Part shown: in pieces, positions 9,801 to 19,307 of the stretch | Layout of the letters: each line of letters begins with the position of its first letter | Numbering within the stretch: the first letter of the stretch is position 1 | DNA from: Schaalia sp. lx-260 | Lineage (GTDB): Bacteria > Actinomycetota > Actinomycetes > Actinomycetales > Actinomycetaceae | NCBI RefSeq assembly: GCF_021083645.1 | Contig: NZ_JAJNRQ010000004.1 | Location: 1-64,000 of the forward strand | DNA: 64,000 nt | Direction: 5' to 3' | Notes under the pieces: model-generated | What the model was told of the DNA's origin: nothing | The model's input: only the letters and a program-made list of their open reading frames with translations | The model's database searches: none | Program-made: the position numbers and the translations under genes

Positions 9801-12794
9801 CTTGAAGAAACCCCTGATGGTAAACACCGTGTCGTGATTTCATCAAAGGATAATTTCTCGCTCAAGTCCGTCAAGGCAACCCTAGATGGTGAGCCTCTGA
9901 AGGTTTCTAAAGTGAGTGAGCGGGTCGAAGCAGATGGCACAGCCGAAGAATTTGTCATCGACGACATCACATTCAACCCATTAACAAATAATGAGTTGCG
10001 CGTACATGTCATCGACATTGCAGGCAATGACAATGAGGACATCAACGGTAAGCCTCTGGTGCAGTCACTCCATAACCCTGACGTGTCCATTTCTGGCATA
10101 TCTGAGCTAACAAAGAAGAATGTCACCGAACTTCGTGGCACTGTCTCTGAGCAGGTTCAAGCACTCACCTTCCAGATCAATGGGCAGGACGTAAATGCCG
10201 CAATTGACCCGCAAGACCGCACTTTCCTTGCAGATCTGTCAAATGACCTGATCGAAGGTGATAACACGCTCGTTGTGAAAGTTTCATTCACTGATGGCCG
10301 TTCGCAAGAATTTACTCATGAATTTGTCCGTGACTTTACTGCGCCCTCGGTTGATTGGGATGTCACATGGGCTGATGAAGATGAGGAATATGTCAAGGTT
10401 GAAAATGACGGAACTGCACAAATCTCGGGCACAAATGTTCACGATAACGTGTCAGCGGCTTCGGATATCACTGTGCGTTACTGCACCTCGGACGAATATC
10501 CAAGGAAAGTCAGTGATTGCCCGATAGCTTCACTGGTTGATGGGGCTTTCCATGTCAGTGTTCGCGCCAAAGATTATCCTGATGGTATCTACTTTGTGGT
10601 AAGTGACGAGGCAGAACGTCAAACAGTGCGTTACTACGAGTTTGAGGAACGCGACGACACTGCTGAGGAAGATACTTCCTCACAGCCATCTGTTCCGTCT
10701 GCGCCTTCTGCCCCCTCTGTTCCTTTGTCTGTGCAACTTTTCGATTATCAGGTTTTCAACTCTGAATCAGCTGCACATGCGAGCCAGTCTCGGGCTTTCC
10801 TGCCGAATTACTTTGGCCCAGGAAAGCACGCTATCCAGTTCGAGGTGGTCGCGCCTGGAACCGGCTGGAAGATTTCACTCAACGACGGAAAACTTGAACC
10901 GTTGGCTCAGCGTGGAAGTAATTTCCCTATTGCGCCAATCAGTGAAGGCTACTCAGGTTTTAACGTCAAAATTTACAACAGTGAAGGCACGCTTGTTTTC
11001 AACCGCGGATATTCTGCCTATGTTGATATGAAAGAACCAACAACGGATGTCTTTGATTCACTTGACACCACAAATGAAGGGGCAGATGATTCTCGTGACA
11101 TTGTTGGAACGATCTACGCAAATAAAGCAGGGAAAATCCGTTTGCGAGGCAAAGTCAGTGATGCCGGTACCGGTTGGAGTTTCTACGTTAATGGGAATGC
11201 CGTACTGTCACGTTCACTTGACGGTGAGATAGGAAAGAACGAAAGTTCTGTCGATCACACGGTAACTTTGTCTGAAGGAAGCTACCTCAACGTCAAGGTT
11301 GCGGATATTTCCGGTAACTCTAACGAGGAGCACGGCGAAAACTACATCGTTGCCTACGACAAGGAAGACCCTCAGGTTGCCGTTGAGAATCTTGACGAAA
11401 ACCAGGCGTACCCGGCAGGGCACATCCCCGCTTTCCGTGTCACTGATAATCGTGAGGTAGGGCTTGTTGAAGCGTATCTGGACGGTAAGCCATTACCGTT
11501 GTCGCGCGCTGATGATGATGCGGCCCTTTTCCGCCCTGAGCAGCCTCTGAACGAAATTGGACATCATGCCCTGATGTTGCGCGCCCTAGATAAGGCGGGC
11601 AATGAGGTTATGGTCCGTCGTTCTTTCACAATCGGTGATCTCCCAGTTGCGCAAAACCTTGACGAAGCGATTGCGCAGCACCTCAAGATCGAAAGCGAAG
11701 TCACGAAAGCTGAAAATGATATTGCTGAGGCACGTGCGCTCGTAGAGGATCTTGAAGCGCAGATCGCTGCCGACGAGATGGACCACGATCATCGTCTTAA
11801 GGCCCTCAATGATCGTGATGAAGCTGTACGCGCTCTTGCAGCATTGGAGAACGCGCACGCTAAATTGCTGAAGGATCAAGAAAACGCGGCAGCTCGTGTA
11901 GAGGAATTGCGTGCAGCGAAGGCGCGTGCAGGGTACTTGTACACGCTTATTGACGGGAAGGTAGCGGATGTTACGTTCCAGTCAGATATGACAGGTTACG
12001 TTTTCCATGCTGTTCCTCATGAGGATTCTGAGATTGTGCAGGCTTTACGGGATCGTCATGGGGATGTCATCGTGGCCCTGTATGACCTGTACTTAACAAG
12101 GGATGGTCAGCGTGTATCAGCGGAAGGAACACGTACTGTCACTCTTCCCGTTCAGGGCTTGACTAATCCGCGTATTTTCAGCGTTGGTCAGGATAAAAAG
12201 GCGTATCCAGTGGAGGTGACGGTGGCTGATGGTCGAATCAGTTTCGACACGGATCACTTCTCTATCTGGGCGCTTGTGTCGGATCCTGAAAATCCGGATC
12301 CCTTGGTGAATGCGAAAGCTCAGGCTCTGACTGAGCTGGCGAATGTGGCTGAGGGAGCAAAAACACAGCTCGGGATGAATAGCGATTTAACGGAAAGCGA
12401 AAAGGCTGCTGCTATTGCAGCAGTTGAGGAAGCCGCACGTGTCGCAGCTGCGAAGATTTCTGCCGCTCCCAGTATTGAGGATGTCACGGCTGAGCTGAAT
12501 GCAGGTAAAGCAGCGATTGAGCAGATTCTTGCTCATCCGCATACGCCTAGCGGTGACGTTTCCGTGCCGGAGGGAAGCCCTCAGCAGCCCCCCGCTGGGC
12601 AGGATCCTTCCGACGAGCAAGGTGCTCCGTTGTCTCAACAGAGCGGGCTTGAGCAGCCTATGAATCCGCAGACTTATGTGGGTAAGGGGCGTCAGCTTGC
12701 GACAACAGGTGCTCAGGTGTTGCCTTTGGCTTTGGCAAGTGTGCTTGTCATGGGAATTGGAGGTGTGTTGGCGCTACGTCGCCGCGAACAGTAG
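6879..12794 (+). CDS. Wall-anchored C5a-peptidase-like subtilisin protease
   Basis: This large S8 serine protease has 1971 residues from the chosen ATG, which has GGAGA eight bases upstream. An in-frame ATG at 6843 lacks a ribosome site. After a long basic leader and a hydrophobic signal segment comes an inhibitor-like propeptide. The peptidase domain follows with the triad Asp184 (IDSGVD), His243 (HGMHIAG) and Ser584 (GTSMAAP). A protease-associated (PA) domain is inserted between His and Ser at about 393-475, as in streptococcal C5a peptidase and lactocepin. Fn3-like and several Ig-like domains come next, then a coiled coil near 1590-1685, a beta domain ending DTDHFSIWALVS and a helical Ala-rich region. 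An LATTG sorting signal begins at residue 1940, followed by a membrane helix and an RRRE tail. It likely cleaves host or nutritional proteins at the cell surface; the substrate cannot be read from sequence. Confidence 0.93.
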   Translation: MHQTHARGPEKPLPPPLPDQQHRRGNSGSRYSRPRANTIIISSLLTVGLALPALSGLNGLVSATQHAPHTADAQAVPASIQQEPGTSRVIARFAPEDRESIKTAIEALDGARIIYEYDLVFTGLSLDIPTDKIEALTQIPQITAVEDAPISRAQSVSASQLRAALPASNNFSADGRGMVIATIDSGVDIRHHDLRLDEGFTPKITEITATQPSDDQFTLKVPHGYNYIDNNHVLKDDVPGEQHGMHIAGILAANATDEAIAKGEGIDGVAPNAQLLAYKVFSGTSRAVREDAAYMAMEDAIKHGADVISLSIGSNGTGRPGDTYHTAVENAKAHGVIVVAAMGNGAASSSSTTFDNIADNAFGQTDTATTVSVAATDNAIGVGAAQTPTLRNKSLSIGGKEYRYLRFGDKRDLPTEATEYEFVNVGFGFEADLQDKDLTGKVAVVKRGGENIVKKITRVSEKKPAGMVFINNISQSSRDTYHVKIPTELEPYDKLTHGWSVALAHDEGDELLTRIAQNPRMTIKKNTNKHIDLDIRPAQEIGPAGFSSWGPTVDLELKPDLIAPGEEIYSLANNDDYSVMTGTSMAAPYIAGASTLLLQKLAGTALPQDINRVDLARILLMNTALPLRDIHADGSNPEYSPRQQGAGLVQVEHALANRVLLTHNDKGAAALKEINEQQRTFTLTVRNFGTQPASYDVTTSRVLTSTTKRVEKEDGTDTKPVVNEIHSTAVPGASATASTTRLTVAPGQTETFEVTLDKGEAHEQFVEGYVYLTSANDTNASLSLPFFGFAGDWGKEALVDAPMWEKNSKLKLTTLLGNRNLSTPQFKELGRTDFEEGVNPDKIAFTHQRDREGILEVAPRLAVLRDILDYRIDIVNKRDDNVEPIKGLTNAKYMKRLLYGEYSYFDWAKEEAGYPLEQYKWDGKAFNPQTGEYDFVADGQYYYRMKFRNKAEGPWQIIYLPVKFDNQKPTATAKLEETPDGKHRVVISSKDNFSLKSVKATLDGEPLKVSKVSERVEADGTAEEFVIDDITFNPLTNNELRVHVIDIAGNDNEDINGKPLVQSLHNPDVSISGISELTKKNVTELRGTVSEQVQALTFQINGQDVNAAIDPQDRTFLADLSNDLIEGDNTLVVKVSFTDGRSQEFTHEFVRDFTAPSVDWDVTWADEDEEYVKVENDGTAQISGTNVHDNVSAASDITVRYCTSDEYPRKVSDCPIASLVDGAFHVSVRAKDYPDGIYFVVSDEAERQTVRYYEFEERDDTAEEDTSSQPSVPSAPSAPSVPLSVQLFDYQVFNSESAAHASQSRAFLPNYFGPGKHAIQFEVVAPGTGWKISLNDGKLEPLAQRGSNFPIAPISEGYSGFNVKIYNSEGTLVFNRGYSAYVDMKEPTTDVFDSLDTTNEGADDSRDIVGTIYANKAGKIRLRGKVSDAGTGWSFYVNGNAVLSRSLDGEIGKNESSVDHTVTLSEGSYLNVKVADISGNSNEEHGENYIVAYDKEDPQVAVENLDENQAYPAGHIPAFRVTDNREVGLVEAYLDGKPLPLSRADDDAALFRPEQPLNEIGHHALMLRALDKAGNEVMVRRSFTIGDLPVAQNLDEAIAQHLKIESEVTKAENDIAEARALVEDLEAQIAADEMDHDHRLKALNDRDEAVRALAALENAHAKLLKDQENAAARVEELRAAKARAGYLYTLIDGKVADVTFQSDMTGYVFHAVPHEDSEIVQALRDRHGDVIVALYDLYLTRDGQRVSAEGTRTVTLPVQGLTNPRIFSVGQDKKAYPVEVTVADGRISFDTDHFSIWALVSDPENPDPLVNAKAQALTELANVAEGAKTQLGMNSDLTESEKAAAIAAVEEAARVAAAKISAAPSIEDVTAELNAGKAAIEQILAHPHTPSGDVSVPEGSPQQPPAGQDPSDEQGAPLSQQSGLEQPMNPQTYVGKGRQLATTGAQVLPLALASVLVMGIGGVLALRRREQ

Positions 12795-12875
12795 GCATGT
12801 GACGACGGTTTCATGCTGTTTACTTCCTGAGCGTCGCAGAGGGCATACTTCCGCGCGTCGCCTGTGAAGATCATT

Positions 12876-12917
12876 CAGGCGAGGGCTGGTGGAATTCCAT
12901 CAGTCCTCGCCTGTTTT
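12876..12917 (+). terminator. Intrinsic terminator after subtilase
   Basis: A 13-bp stem (CAGGCGAGGGCTG with CAGTCCTCGCCTG) has a 12-base loop and is followed by TTTT. It ends the subtilase transcript. The remaining sequence to 13121 shows no gene. Confidence 0.85.
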
Positions 12918-13121
12918 GTAAAGCAAAAAGCCTGAGCACACGTAGAGGACGGGCACTCGCCTAACACGACCTCATTTACCACACTAAAATCCTGACCGCG
13001 CATAGACACCTACCCTAGCGCGGCCAAGCCTAGGGCCTTCACTTATTGCCGGGTCAAGGCGTTTTGTCAATTGTGCTATTCCATATCGGTTTCAGCACGC
13101 ATCATAGGGAAACCGCAACGG

Positions 13122-14117
13122 TTACACGAAAGTAGCGACTGTTTTCCCTGGGCCAGTTTTCTTCTTGCCAAGTTGAGGTAGTTCTTCAGTAAGTTTTTCG
13201 GCCGGGAAGCTCTGGGCTATAAGGGGGCGAATGGCTCCGCTTTCAATAGCGGGTGTGATGTCTGCGAGTTGTTGGCCGTTGGCGCGCATAAAAAGGAATT
13301 TGTATGTTATCCCCTGTTGGCGCGCGGCCTTTCGTTCTTTACGTCCAGCCCACCACATTAATGGTTTCATGATGGGTTTACCTAGTTGGTCAGCAAAATC
13401 AGTATCTGGCGACCCGATCACACTGACTAAAGTTCCGCCTGTTTTGAGTACTTTCATTGAGCGGAAGGTTTCGTTTCCTCCCAGTGTGTCAAGGACAACG
13501 TCAAAGTTTTGTACGTAGTCTTCATATTTTTGTGTGCGGTAGTCAATCACAATATCGGCACCTAATGTGCGAGCTATTTCAACATCGTGAGTGGAAACAG
13601 TGGTTGCAACGGTAGCGCCTAGATGTTTTGCCACTTGAATTGCGACTGAACCTAAACCGCCCGCTCCTCCTTGAATAAAGACTTTCATTCCGGGTTTCAC
13701 GTGGGTTTTCTCAGTAAAAGCCTGAATTGCGGTTAAGGTGACTAAGGGAAGGGCCGCAGCCTCAACCATTGTGAGGTTTCGCGGCTTGTGGGCGACATCC
13801 TCAGCTGAAACTGCTACGTATGTGGCAAAGGCACCTAAATGGTGAATATCTGGTCGGGTAAATACTTCGTCCCCTACCTTAAATTTCTTCACTCCTGTTC
13901 CTATAGCTGTCACTACTCCTGCAAGCTCATTGCCCATAACTTGCGGCAGGCGGTATGGGAAAAGGAGTGCAAATTGTCCGCGAGCGATCATATTGTCGAG
14001 GGGGTTCAGCCCTGCAGCGTGGACTTGTATTACGATTTCGCCCGCGCGCGAGGTCGGTATTGGCATGTCATTCCAGACGAGTGGCTGATTGTATTTGCGA
14101 AGGGTTAAGGCTTTCAT
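13122..14117 (-). CDS. NADP-dependent MDR oxidoreductase (quinone reductase-like)
   Basis: This 331-residue medium-chain dehydrogenase/reductase has an N-terminal GroES-like domain (AAGLNPLDNMIARG, VMGNELAGVV) and a Rossmann domain with IQGGAGGLGSVAIQ. The structural and catalytic zinc ligands of alcohol dehydrogenases are absent, which fits zinc-independent quinone or enone reductases. It is divergent from an HxlR-family regulator 65 bp away, a common pairing in which the regulator senses electrophiles or quinones and controls the reductase. The substrate is inferred only from family and context. The ribosome site (AGAAAG) is weak. Confidence 0.88.
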   Translation of the reverse strand: MKALTLRKYNQPLVWNDMPIPTSRAGEIVIQVHAAGLNPLDNMIARGQFALLFPYRLPQVMGNELAGVVTAIGTGVKKFKVGDEVFTRPDIHHLGAFATYVAVSAEDVAHKPRNLTMVEAAALPLVTLTAIQAFTEKTHVKPGMKVFIQGGAGGLGSVAIQVAKHLGATVATTVSTHDVEIARTLGADIVIDYRTQKYEDYVQNFDVVLDTLGGNETFRSMKVLKTGGTLVSVIGSPDTDFADQLGKPIMKPLMWWAGRKERKAARQQGITYKFLFMRANGQQLADITPAIESGAIRPLIAQSFPAEKLTEELPQLGKKKTGPGKTVATFV

Positions 14118-14148
14118 TTGCGTAACTTTCTTTTGAAGAATAAGCTGA

Positions 14149-14176
14149 GTTGAGAAAATAAACTTAACTTGTTGAG
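14149..14176. promoter_or_regulatory. Putative HxlR operator half-sites
   Basis: GTTGAG (14149-14154), CTTAAC (14163-14168) and GTTGAG (14171-14176) form alternating inverted half-sites with one mismatch, in the 65-bp divergent intergenic region just ahead of the regulator. HxlR dimers bind inverted repeats in such positions, so autoregulation and control of the reductase are plausible. Confidence 0.4.
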
Positions 14177-14182
14177 GTTACT

Positions 14183-14671
14183 ATGTCAAAAGATGACAGC
14201 ACCGCTTATGACACGACAGACCCATGCCCCATAGCCCGAACATTACAGATCGTCGGAGAAAAATGGACCCTGCTGATTTTGCGCGACATATTCCGCGGAA
14301 AACATCGTTTTAACGAAATCTACGAAAACCTCAGATGCCCCAAAAACCTACTCAGCAGCCGACTACACGCACTCGAAGAAACAGAAATTATTACACGCTA
14401 CTCATACAAAGAACAGGGAAAACGCACCCGAGCAGCCTACCAACTCACTGAGCGGGGCCTTGCACTTGCTCCCGTATTGATTGCCTTAGGTAACTGGGGC
14501 ACAACCTACCTACCTCACAACAGCGCAGAGGCTCCCACGCTTATACACAACGAATGTGGGGGCAAGCTCATCACACGTATCACCTGCGAAAACAGTCACG
14601 ACATACCGTACCCGCTTCCAGCTCACCATGAGGAAAAGCCAGTATCACCTCTCACTGACATGAACCCGTAA
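14183..14671 (+). CDS. HxlR-family transcriptional regulator
   Basis: This 162-residue winged-helix regulator has the HxlR signature: CPIARTL, GEKWTLLILRDIFRGKHRFNE, and LSSRLHALEETEII followed by the beta wing. Cys15 sits at the position used for redox or electrophile sensing in YodB/QorR-type members. The C-terminus extends about 40 residues beyond the usual HxlR core. GAGG lies five bases before the ATG. Its divergent neighbour, a quinone reductase-like enzyme, is the likely target. Confidence 0.88.
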   Translation: MSKDDSTAYDTTDPCPIARTLQIVGEKWTLLILRDIFRGKHRFNEIYENLRCPKNLLSSRLHALEETEIITRYSYKEQGKRTRAAYQLTERGLALAPVLIALGNWGTTYLPHNSAEAPTLIHNECGGKLITRITCENSHDIPYPLPAHHEEKPVSPLTDMNP

Positions 14672-14810
14672 AACACAGCCCCATACACCGGGACATTAAA
14701 GTAGGGCAACAAAAGAAAGATGGCAGCCACACATAACGTATGACTACCATCGGCATAGCACCAACCCCAACCAAGATTAGGAGCAGGGACAAGACCCGAA
14801 ACAGATCACA

Positions 14811-15647
14811 TTACTCACCAGAGGAAGCAATAACATTTCCCGCATCATCAAGCATACGAACCTGAATTTTCGCATCCTTTATTCGAGGAATCTCAGTCAG
14901 GTCAATACTGTCAGCCAGATGATTCAGATTCTCTTTCAGTTCAGCGCGCGCGCTTTCTGGCATTTCATCTGCCACCAAATCCGGGTTAATAAAGTCAATA
15001 CGCAAGGTCGAATCACCCACAGCCGAAATGGTGACCTTATCAGCATTTTCGCCTGCCCCTTGCTTTACACCATCAACGAAAAGGTGACCTTCAGCGGTTT
15101 CAAGCCATTCATTCACATTCATATGTGCGGATTCCTCAGGATCTTCCTGCCATACCCGAGCAGCATCACCCAAAAGTTTTTCCGTATCATCATCAGAACG
15201 TAAAGCACTCTGCTCATTCATAAAAACATGAGGATTTGCTTCAAGCCCCTGCTGTAAGTGCGAAAACACTTTCAGCATCATCACGATCATCACAATTGAC
15301 AAAATCATGGAGATAACGCTGACAACAATGCTTGAAATTGCAAGACCGCGACCTTTTTCACCGCTTGACTTTAACTTCACTAAAGCAATAATGCCGATAA
15401 TTAAACCCACTGGCGGAACAAAGAAAGCCAAAATCAGCGCAACAATTGCCAGAGCACTTGTTTTTTGCACTGCGGCCTGCTGATACATGAATTGTTGCCC
15501 GTAATGGTCTGAAGCCGGTGGCATCTGTGAAGTAGTGTCAGCGGGATACGCGCCATTTTCTTCAGCTACCGGAACAAAAAATCCAGACTGCGACTGCTCA
15601 CCATCAGAGTGGACTGGGGTATTTTCCAGATCATTCGGATTACTCAT
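14811..15647 (-). CDS. DUF4190-type membrane protein, function unknown
   Basis: The hydrophilic N-terminus (about 60 residues, Gln/Pro-rich) is cytoplasmic. Two close membrane helices (ALAIVALILAFFVPPVGLIIG; GLAISSIVVSVISMILSIVMI) flank a LVKLKSSGEKGRG loop, the DUF4190 layout. An extracellular C-terminal domain of about 130 residues follows. The chosen ATG has AAAGG seven bases upstream; an ATG at 15662 is in frame but poorly supported. This is a common architecture in actinobacteria with no assigned role. Confidence 0.75.
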   Translation of the reverse strand: MSNPNDLENTPVHSDGEQSQSGFFVPVAEENGAYPADTTSQMPPASDHYGQQFMYQQAAVQKTSALAIVALILAFFVPPVGLIIGIIALVKLKSSGEKGRGLAISSIVVSVISMILSIVMIVMMLKVFSHLQQGLEANPHVFMNEQSALRSDDDTEKLLGDAARVWQEDPEESAHMNVNEWLETAEGHLFVDGVKQGAGENADKVTISAVGDSTLRIDFINPDLVADEMPESARAELKENLNHLADSIDLTEIPRIKDAKIQVRMLDDAGNVIASSGE

Positions 15648-15867
15648 GTACTTACCTTTCATTGATTTGCAGGGCTAAGCTTAGCGAAACATAGTATTCA
15701 ACGCCTTTTTACTCCACAAAAGAAATACATTCACTCACACAAAAGTTACTATCTGCACACAAAAACTGAGCTATAGGCCAAAAATAGCGCAAGAGAAGAA
15801 CAGGCGCAGTGACAGGTGGAGGCGCAAGCTAGCAAAAACCCACACAGCACGAAGCATCCACTCAGCC

Positions 15868-15909
15868 AAAAAACTCAGGGTGCCTTTCACATTCCCGCAA
15901 AAGGCACCC
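15868..15909 (-). terminator. Intrinsic terminator of the pan-lysS operon
   Basis: Read on the minus strand, a GGGTGCCTTTT/AAAGGCACCC stem is followed after CTGAG by six T. It lies 30 bp past the lysS stop. Confidence 0.85.
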
Positions 15910-15939
15910 CGTAAACGTTTGAAACCTGCGACCTGGTAT

Positions 15940-17577
15940 TTACAGGCGCTTCACTAACGGGAAAGTAATAGTTTCACGGATCCCTTGACCTGTCAGGGCC
16001 ATCAGCAAACGATCCAAGCCCATACCCATACCACCTGCCGGCGGCATACCGTATTCCATTGCCATCAAGAAATCTTCATCCAAAACCATGGCTTCAGGAT
16101 CACCATTAGCCGCAGCCAACGCCTGAGATTCAAAACGCTCACGCTGAATCACAGGATCAACAAGCTCAGAATACGCCGTCGCTAACTCAAAGCCACGAAC
16201 ATACAAGTCCCATTTTTCCACCACACCGGGCTTTGAACGGTGACCACGAGTAAGCGGACTTGAATCCTCAGGGAAATCACGCACAAATGTCGGCTCCCAC
16301 AAAGAATCCCCCACTGTGGCCTCAAAAATAACCTCAGCGATCTTGCCATTCACCCAGTGATCGGGAATATCTTCCCCTAAGCCCTCAGCGATCCGCACCA
16401 GATCTTCACGTGAAGTTTGCGGGCTAATCTGCTGACCTAAAGCCTGCGAAGTCGCTTCATATAGGCTGATTTCTTTCCATGAACCAGACAAATCATATGT
16501 GGACCCATCCGGTAAGGTCACAACCTCTGTTCCCAAAGCGTCACGAGCTGCTTTCTGAATAAATTCACGGGTGCGACGAGCCATCGTGTCATAGGAACCA
16601 TATGCTTCATATGCTTCAAGCATTGTGAATTCAGGTGAGTGTGAGGAATCGGCACCCTCATTACGGAAATTCCGGTTAATCTCAAAGACCTTATCCACAC
16701 CGCCCACAACAGCGCGCTTCAAGAATAATTCCGGAGCAATACGTAAGAATAATTCCGTATCATACGCATTCATATGCGTACTAAAAGGCCGCGCAGCCGC
16801 GCCACCATGCAAGTTCTGCAGCATAGGTGTTTCAATTTCAACGAAGCCTGCCTCGTCAAAATAATCACGCAAAGACTTCACCACGCGAGCGCGCATACGT
16901 ACCATGTCACGTGCCGCCGGACGAATAATCATATCGAGGTAACGCCGACGTACCCGCATATCCTCCGAAAGAGAAACCTCGGTTCCATCCTGTGCGATAT
17001 AAGTCTTTGGTAAAGGACGTAAAGATTTCGCAGCAAGTTGCCATGCCGGAACCGGCGAGCCAGGCTCAATACCTGGCGTAAATAAGCCCTCAGGAGCAGT
17101 CCCCGTGCAAGCCAGAACAGATAATTCACCTCTGCGGGACGAAATAACGCGACCGTGAACAAATAAATGATCGCCCAAATCAACATCTGCTTTGTATTGA
17201 GCTAAGGATTCTACGCCCACTTCCGCTGCTGACAGCATGACTTGGATACGTGTCCCTGCCCCATCCATGAGGGTTGCGAAACACAATTTTCCACTGTTAC
17301 GTGCCAACACGACGCGGCCAGCGATACCCACATAGTCCTGCGTTTCGTCATTTGCAACAAGGTGCGCGTATTTTTCACGTATCTCAGCAATAGATGATGT
17401 AATCGGCAAGACAACCGGATAGGCTTCTTGCCCATCAGCCAACAGGCGTGCGCGTTTATCAGCACGAACACGGACTTGTTCCGGTGTTTCCTCACTATCG
17501 GGGGTAACAGCCAGCCCAGCCGTCACCGAATTTTCGTTTTCACTATGGGAATCAGATGTATGCGTCGCTTCAGTCAC
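15940..17577 (-). CDS. lysS: Lysyl-tRNA synthetase, class II
   Basis: This 545-residue enzyme charges tRNA-Lys. An N-terminal OB-fold anticodon-binding domain ([21 protein letters not shown]) is followed by the class II catalytic core. Motif 2 is visible at [20 protein letters not shown] and motif 3 at [16 protein letters not shown]. The N-terminal 30 residues are acidic and variable. It is the last gene of a minus-strand block with panC and panD, an order common in Actinomycetales. A strong terminator follows. Confidence 0.96.
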   Translation of the reverse strand: MTEATHTSDSHSENENSVTAGLAVTPDSEETPEQVRVRADKRARLLADGQEAYPVVLPITSSIAEIREKYAHLVANDETQDYVGIAGRVVLARNSGKLCFATLMDGAGTRIQVMLSAAEVGVESLAQYKADVDLGDHLFVHGRVISSRRGELSVLACTGTAPEGLFTPGIEPGSPVPAWQLAAKSLRPLPKTYIAQDGTEVSLSEDMRVRRRYLDMIIRPAARDMVRMRARVVKSLRDYFDEAGFVEIETPMLQNLHGGAAARPFSTHMNAYDTELFLRIAPELFLKRAVVGGVDKVFEINRNFRNEGADSSHSPEFTMLEAYEAYGSYDTMARRTREFIQKAARDALGTEVVTLPDGSTYDLSGSWKEISLYEATSQALGQQISPQTSREDLVRIAEGLGEDIPDHWVNGKIAEVIFEATVGDSLWEPTFVRDFPEDSSPLTRGHRSKPGVVEKWDLYVRGFELATAYSELVDPVIQRERFESQALAAANGDPEAMVLDEDFLMAMEYGMPPAGGMGMGLDRLLMALTGQGIRETITFPLVKRL

Positions 17578-17685
17578 AGAGCAAGCCTACCAATGACAAC
17601 GACCTCTGCCCTAGTCATATACAACCTGTGATACCGATAGCTATTCGATTATCACGACACGCATATGCATAAAACAGCGCAGAAT

Positions 17686-18126
17686 CTAGCTCTCGCCCCC
17701 TGAGGATTGAATACCTAATTCTTGGGCGCGAGGATTTTCTTCAGGCACATACCCCGGGTGATTTCCTACCTCAATTATCCGATTGTTTGCATCCACGAAA
17801 ACTACGCTGGGCTTCCAAGTGGCGACCTGTGACTGCGGAACATGGCAGTACGCCATGATAATGACCAGATCTCCCACATCCACCAAATGAGCTGCTGCCC
17901 CGTTCAGTTGGATGATACCCGACCCCCGAGGACCGGCTATTGTGTAGGTCGTTAAACGATTCCCGTTAGTAATATCAGCAATATCAACCTGCTGGCCTGC
18001 GACAATATCAGCGGCATCAAGTAAATCTGCGTCAACCGTAACAGAGCCTACATAGTGCAGGTCAGCAGCCGTTACTGTTGCACGATGAATTTTCCCCTGA
18101 ATCATGGGGCGCATTACTTCACTCAT
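17686..18126 (-). CDS. panD: Aspartate 1-decarboxylase precursor
   Basis: PanD makes beta-alanine from aspartate for pantothenate synthesis. The [21 protein letters not shown] block is canonical; self-cleavage between Gly and Ser in YVGS creates the pyruvoyl cofactor. The ATG at 18126 is chosen because AGGA lies five bases upstream and the protein then starts close to the family N-terminus. The C-terminus has a longer tail than the E. coli enzyme. It starts 25 bp after panC, whose product uses beta-alanine. Confidence 0.95.
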   Translation of the reverse strand: MSEVMRPMIQGKIHRATVTAADLHYVGSVTVDADLLDAADIVAGQQVDIADITNGNRLTTYTIAGPRGSGIIQLNGAAAHLVDVGDLVIIMAYCHVPQSQVATWKPSVVFVDANNRIIEVGNHPGYVPEENPRAQELGIQSSGGES

Positions 18127-18151
18127 TTTCATCCTGTTCACATGACGTACA

Positions 18152-19093
18152 TCAGCCAAGCAGACAATTATCAATTAAACGTGTGCTGCCCACACGAGCC
18201 GCAACCAACAGTCGATATAGCCCATCAGCGCTATGAGCCCTATGACCTTCTAACTGATCGAAGCATACGCCCTCATGCGAATCTTTCACTACCGTCATAT
18301 TTTCATCTGCTGATTCATTTCCTTGGACGCGGCAGAGCACGCGGAAAGTTGTTTCTTCCACCAGTGCTACATAATCAACGTCAACGCTTTCTTCAGCTAA
18401 TAAAACCTGATGAGCAGCTTGAACAATTTCATGCACCCCAGCTCCCGTGCGTGCCTTTTGTTGTCCTACACGTAGGCTACGCGACAAAGCCCGCGCGTGG
18501 ACGCGCTGTTCCTGCGTCAAATATTGATTCCGACTGGATAATGCTACTGCGTCTGTATCGCGCACAATCGGCACACCAATAATTTCAACCGGAATATCTA
18601 AATCAGCCACAACTGAACGAATCACAGCTAACTGTTGCGCGTCTTTTTCACCAAATAAAGCAACGCTTGGTCGAATAATATTCAAAGCCTTCGTGACAAC
18701 TAAGGCGACTCCCGCAAAATGAGTGGGACGTGTAGAGCCCTCTAAAGAATGGGCGACCGGTCCTGGATCTATCGTGATATGCGGCGCGGTTATGTACATG
18801 TCCTCCACACGCGGTGCCCATACAAGGTCAGCGCCTACACCTGCGAGAGCCTGCATATCAGCTGCCAAAGTACGCGGATACGCTTCGTAATCCTCGCCCG
18901 GAGCAAATTGTGTAGGATTCACAAAAATCGTCACTATCACATGGTCAGCAACCTTATGCGCTTCACGTACAAGCTGAAGGTGCCCCTCATGTAAAGCGCC
19001 CATCGTCATCACTAAGGCCGTGCGTCCACTCAAGGCGGCGCGGGCTGTTGTGAACTCGTCACGTGTATGCGTCAGGAGCGGCTTTCGTGTCAT
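18152..19093 (-). CDS. panC: Pantothenate synthetase
   Basis: This ATP-dependent ligase joins pantoate and beta-alanine. Signature elements are [15 protein letters not shown] (ATP-binding HxGH type), [30 protein letters not shown] and SSRNQYL. The ATG at 19093 gives the usual short N-terminus; a TTG 30 bases upstream is in frame but has no better ribosome site. The gene is followed directly by panD. Confidence 0.94.
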   Translation of the reverse strand: MTRKPLLTHTRDEFTTARAALSGRTALVMTMGALHEGHLQLVREAHKVADHVIVTIFVNPTQFAPGEDYEAYPRTLAADMQALAGVGADLVWAPRVEDMYITAPHITIDPGPVAHSLEGSTRPTHFAGVALVVTKALNIIRPSVALFGEKDAQQLAVIRSVVADLDIPVEIIGVPIVRDTDAVALSSRNQYLTQEQRVHARALSRSLRVGQQKARTGAGVHEIVQAAHQVLLAEESVDVDYVALVEETTFRVLCRVQGNESADENMTVVKDSHEGVCFDQLEGHRAHSADGLYRLLVAARVGSTRLIDNCLLG

Positions 19094-19307
19094 AGGAATA
19101 TTGTCTACCCCCACGGGCAACACAGGGGTGACAGTGCGCTATATATCACGGTTTCAGTTTCATTCAAGGACAGCAAAGCAGTCTGCGTTTATGAAACACT
19201 CAGGCGCTGACGCGGTTACATGACGAGGCCGGCTACTCCACTAAGCAAAATTCACGGTGTCACAGGTCAAGGCGTACCAAGCGCATACGAACGTCACCTG
19301 AGGCAGG

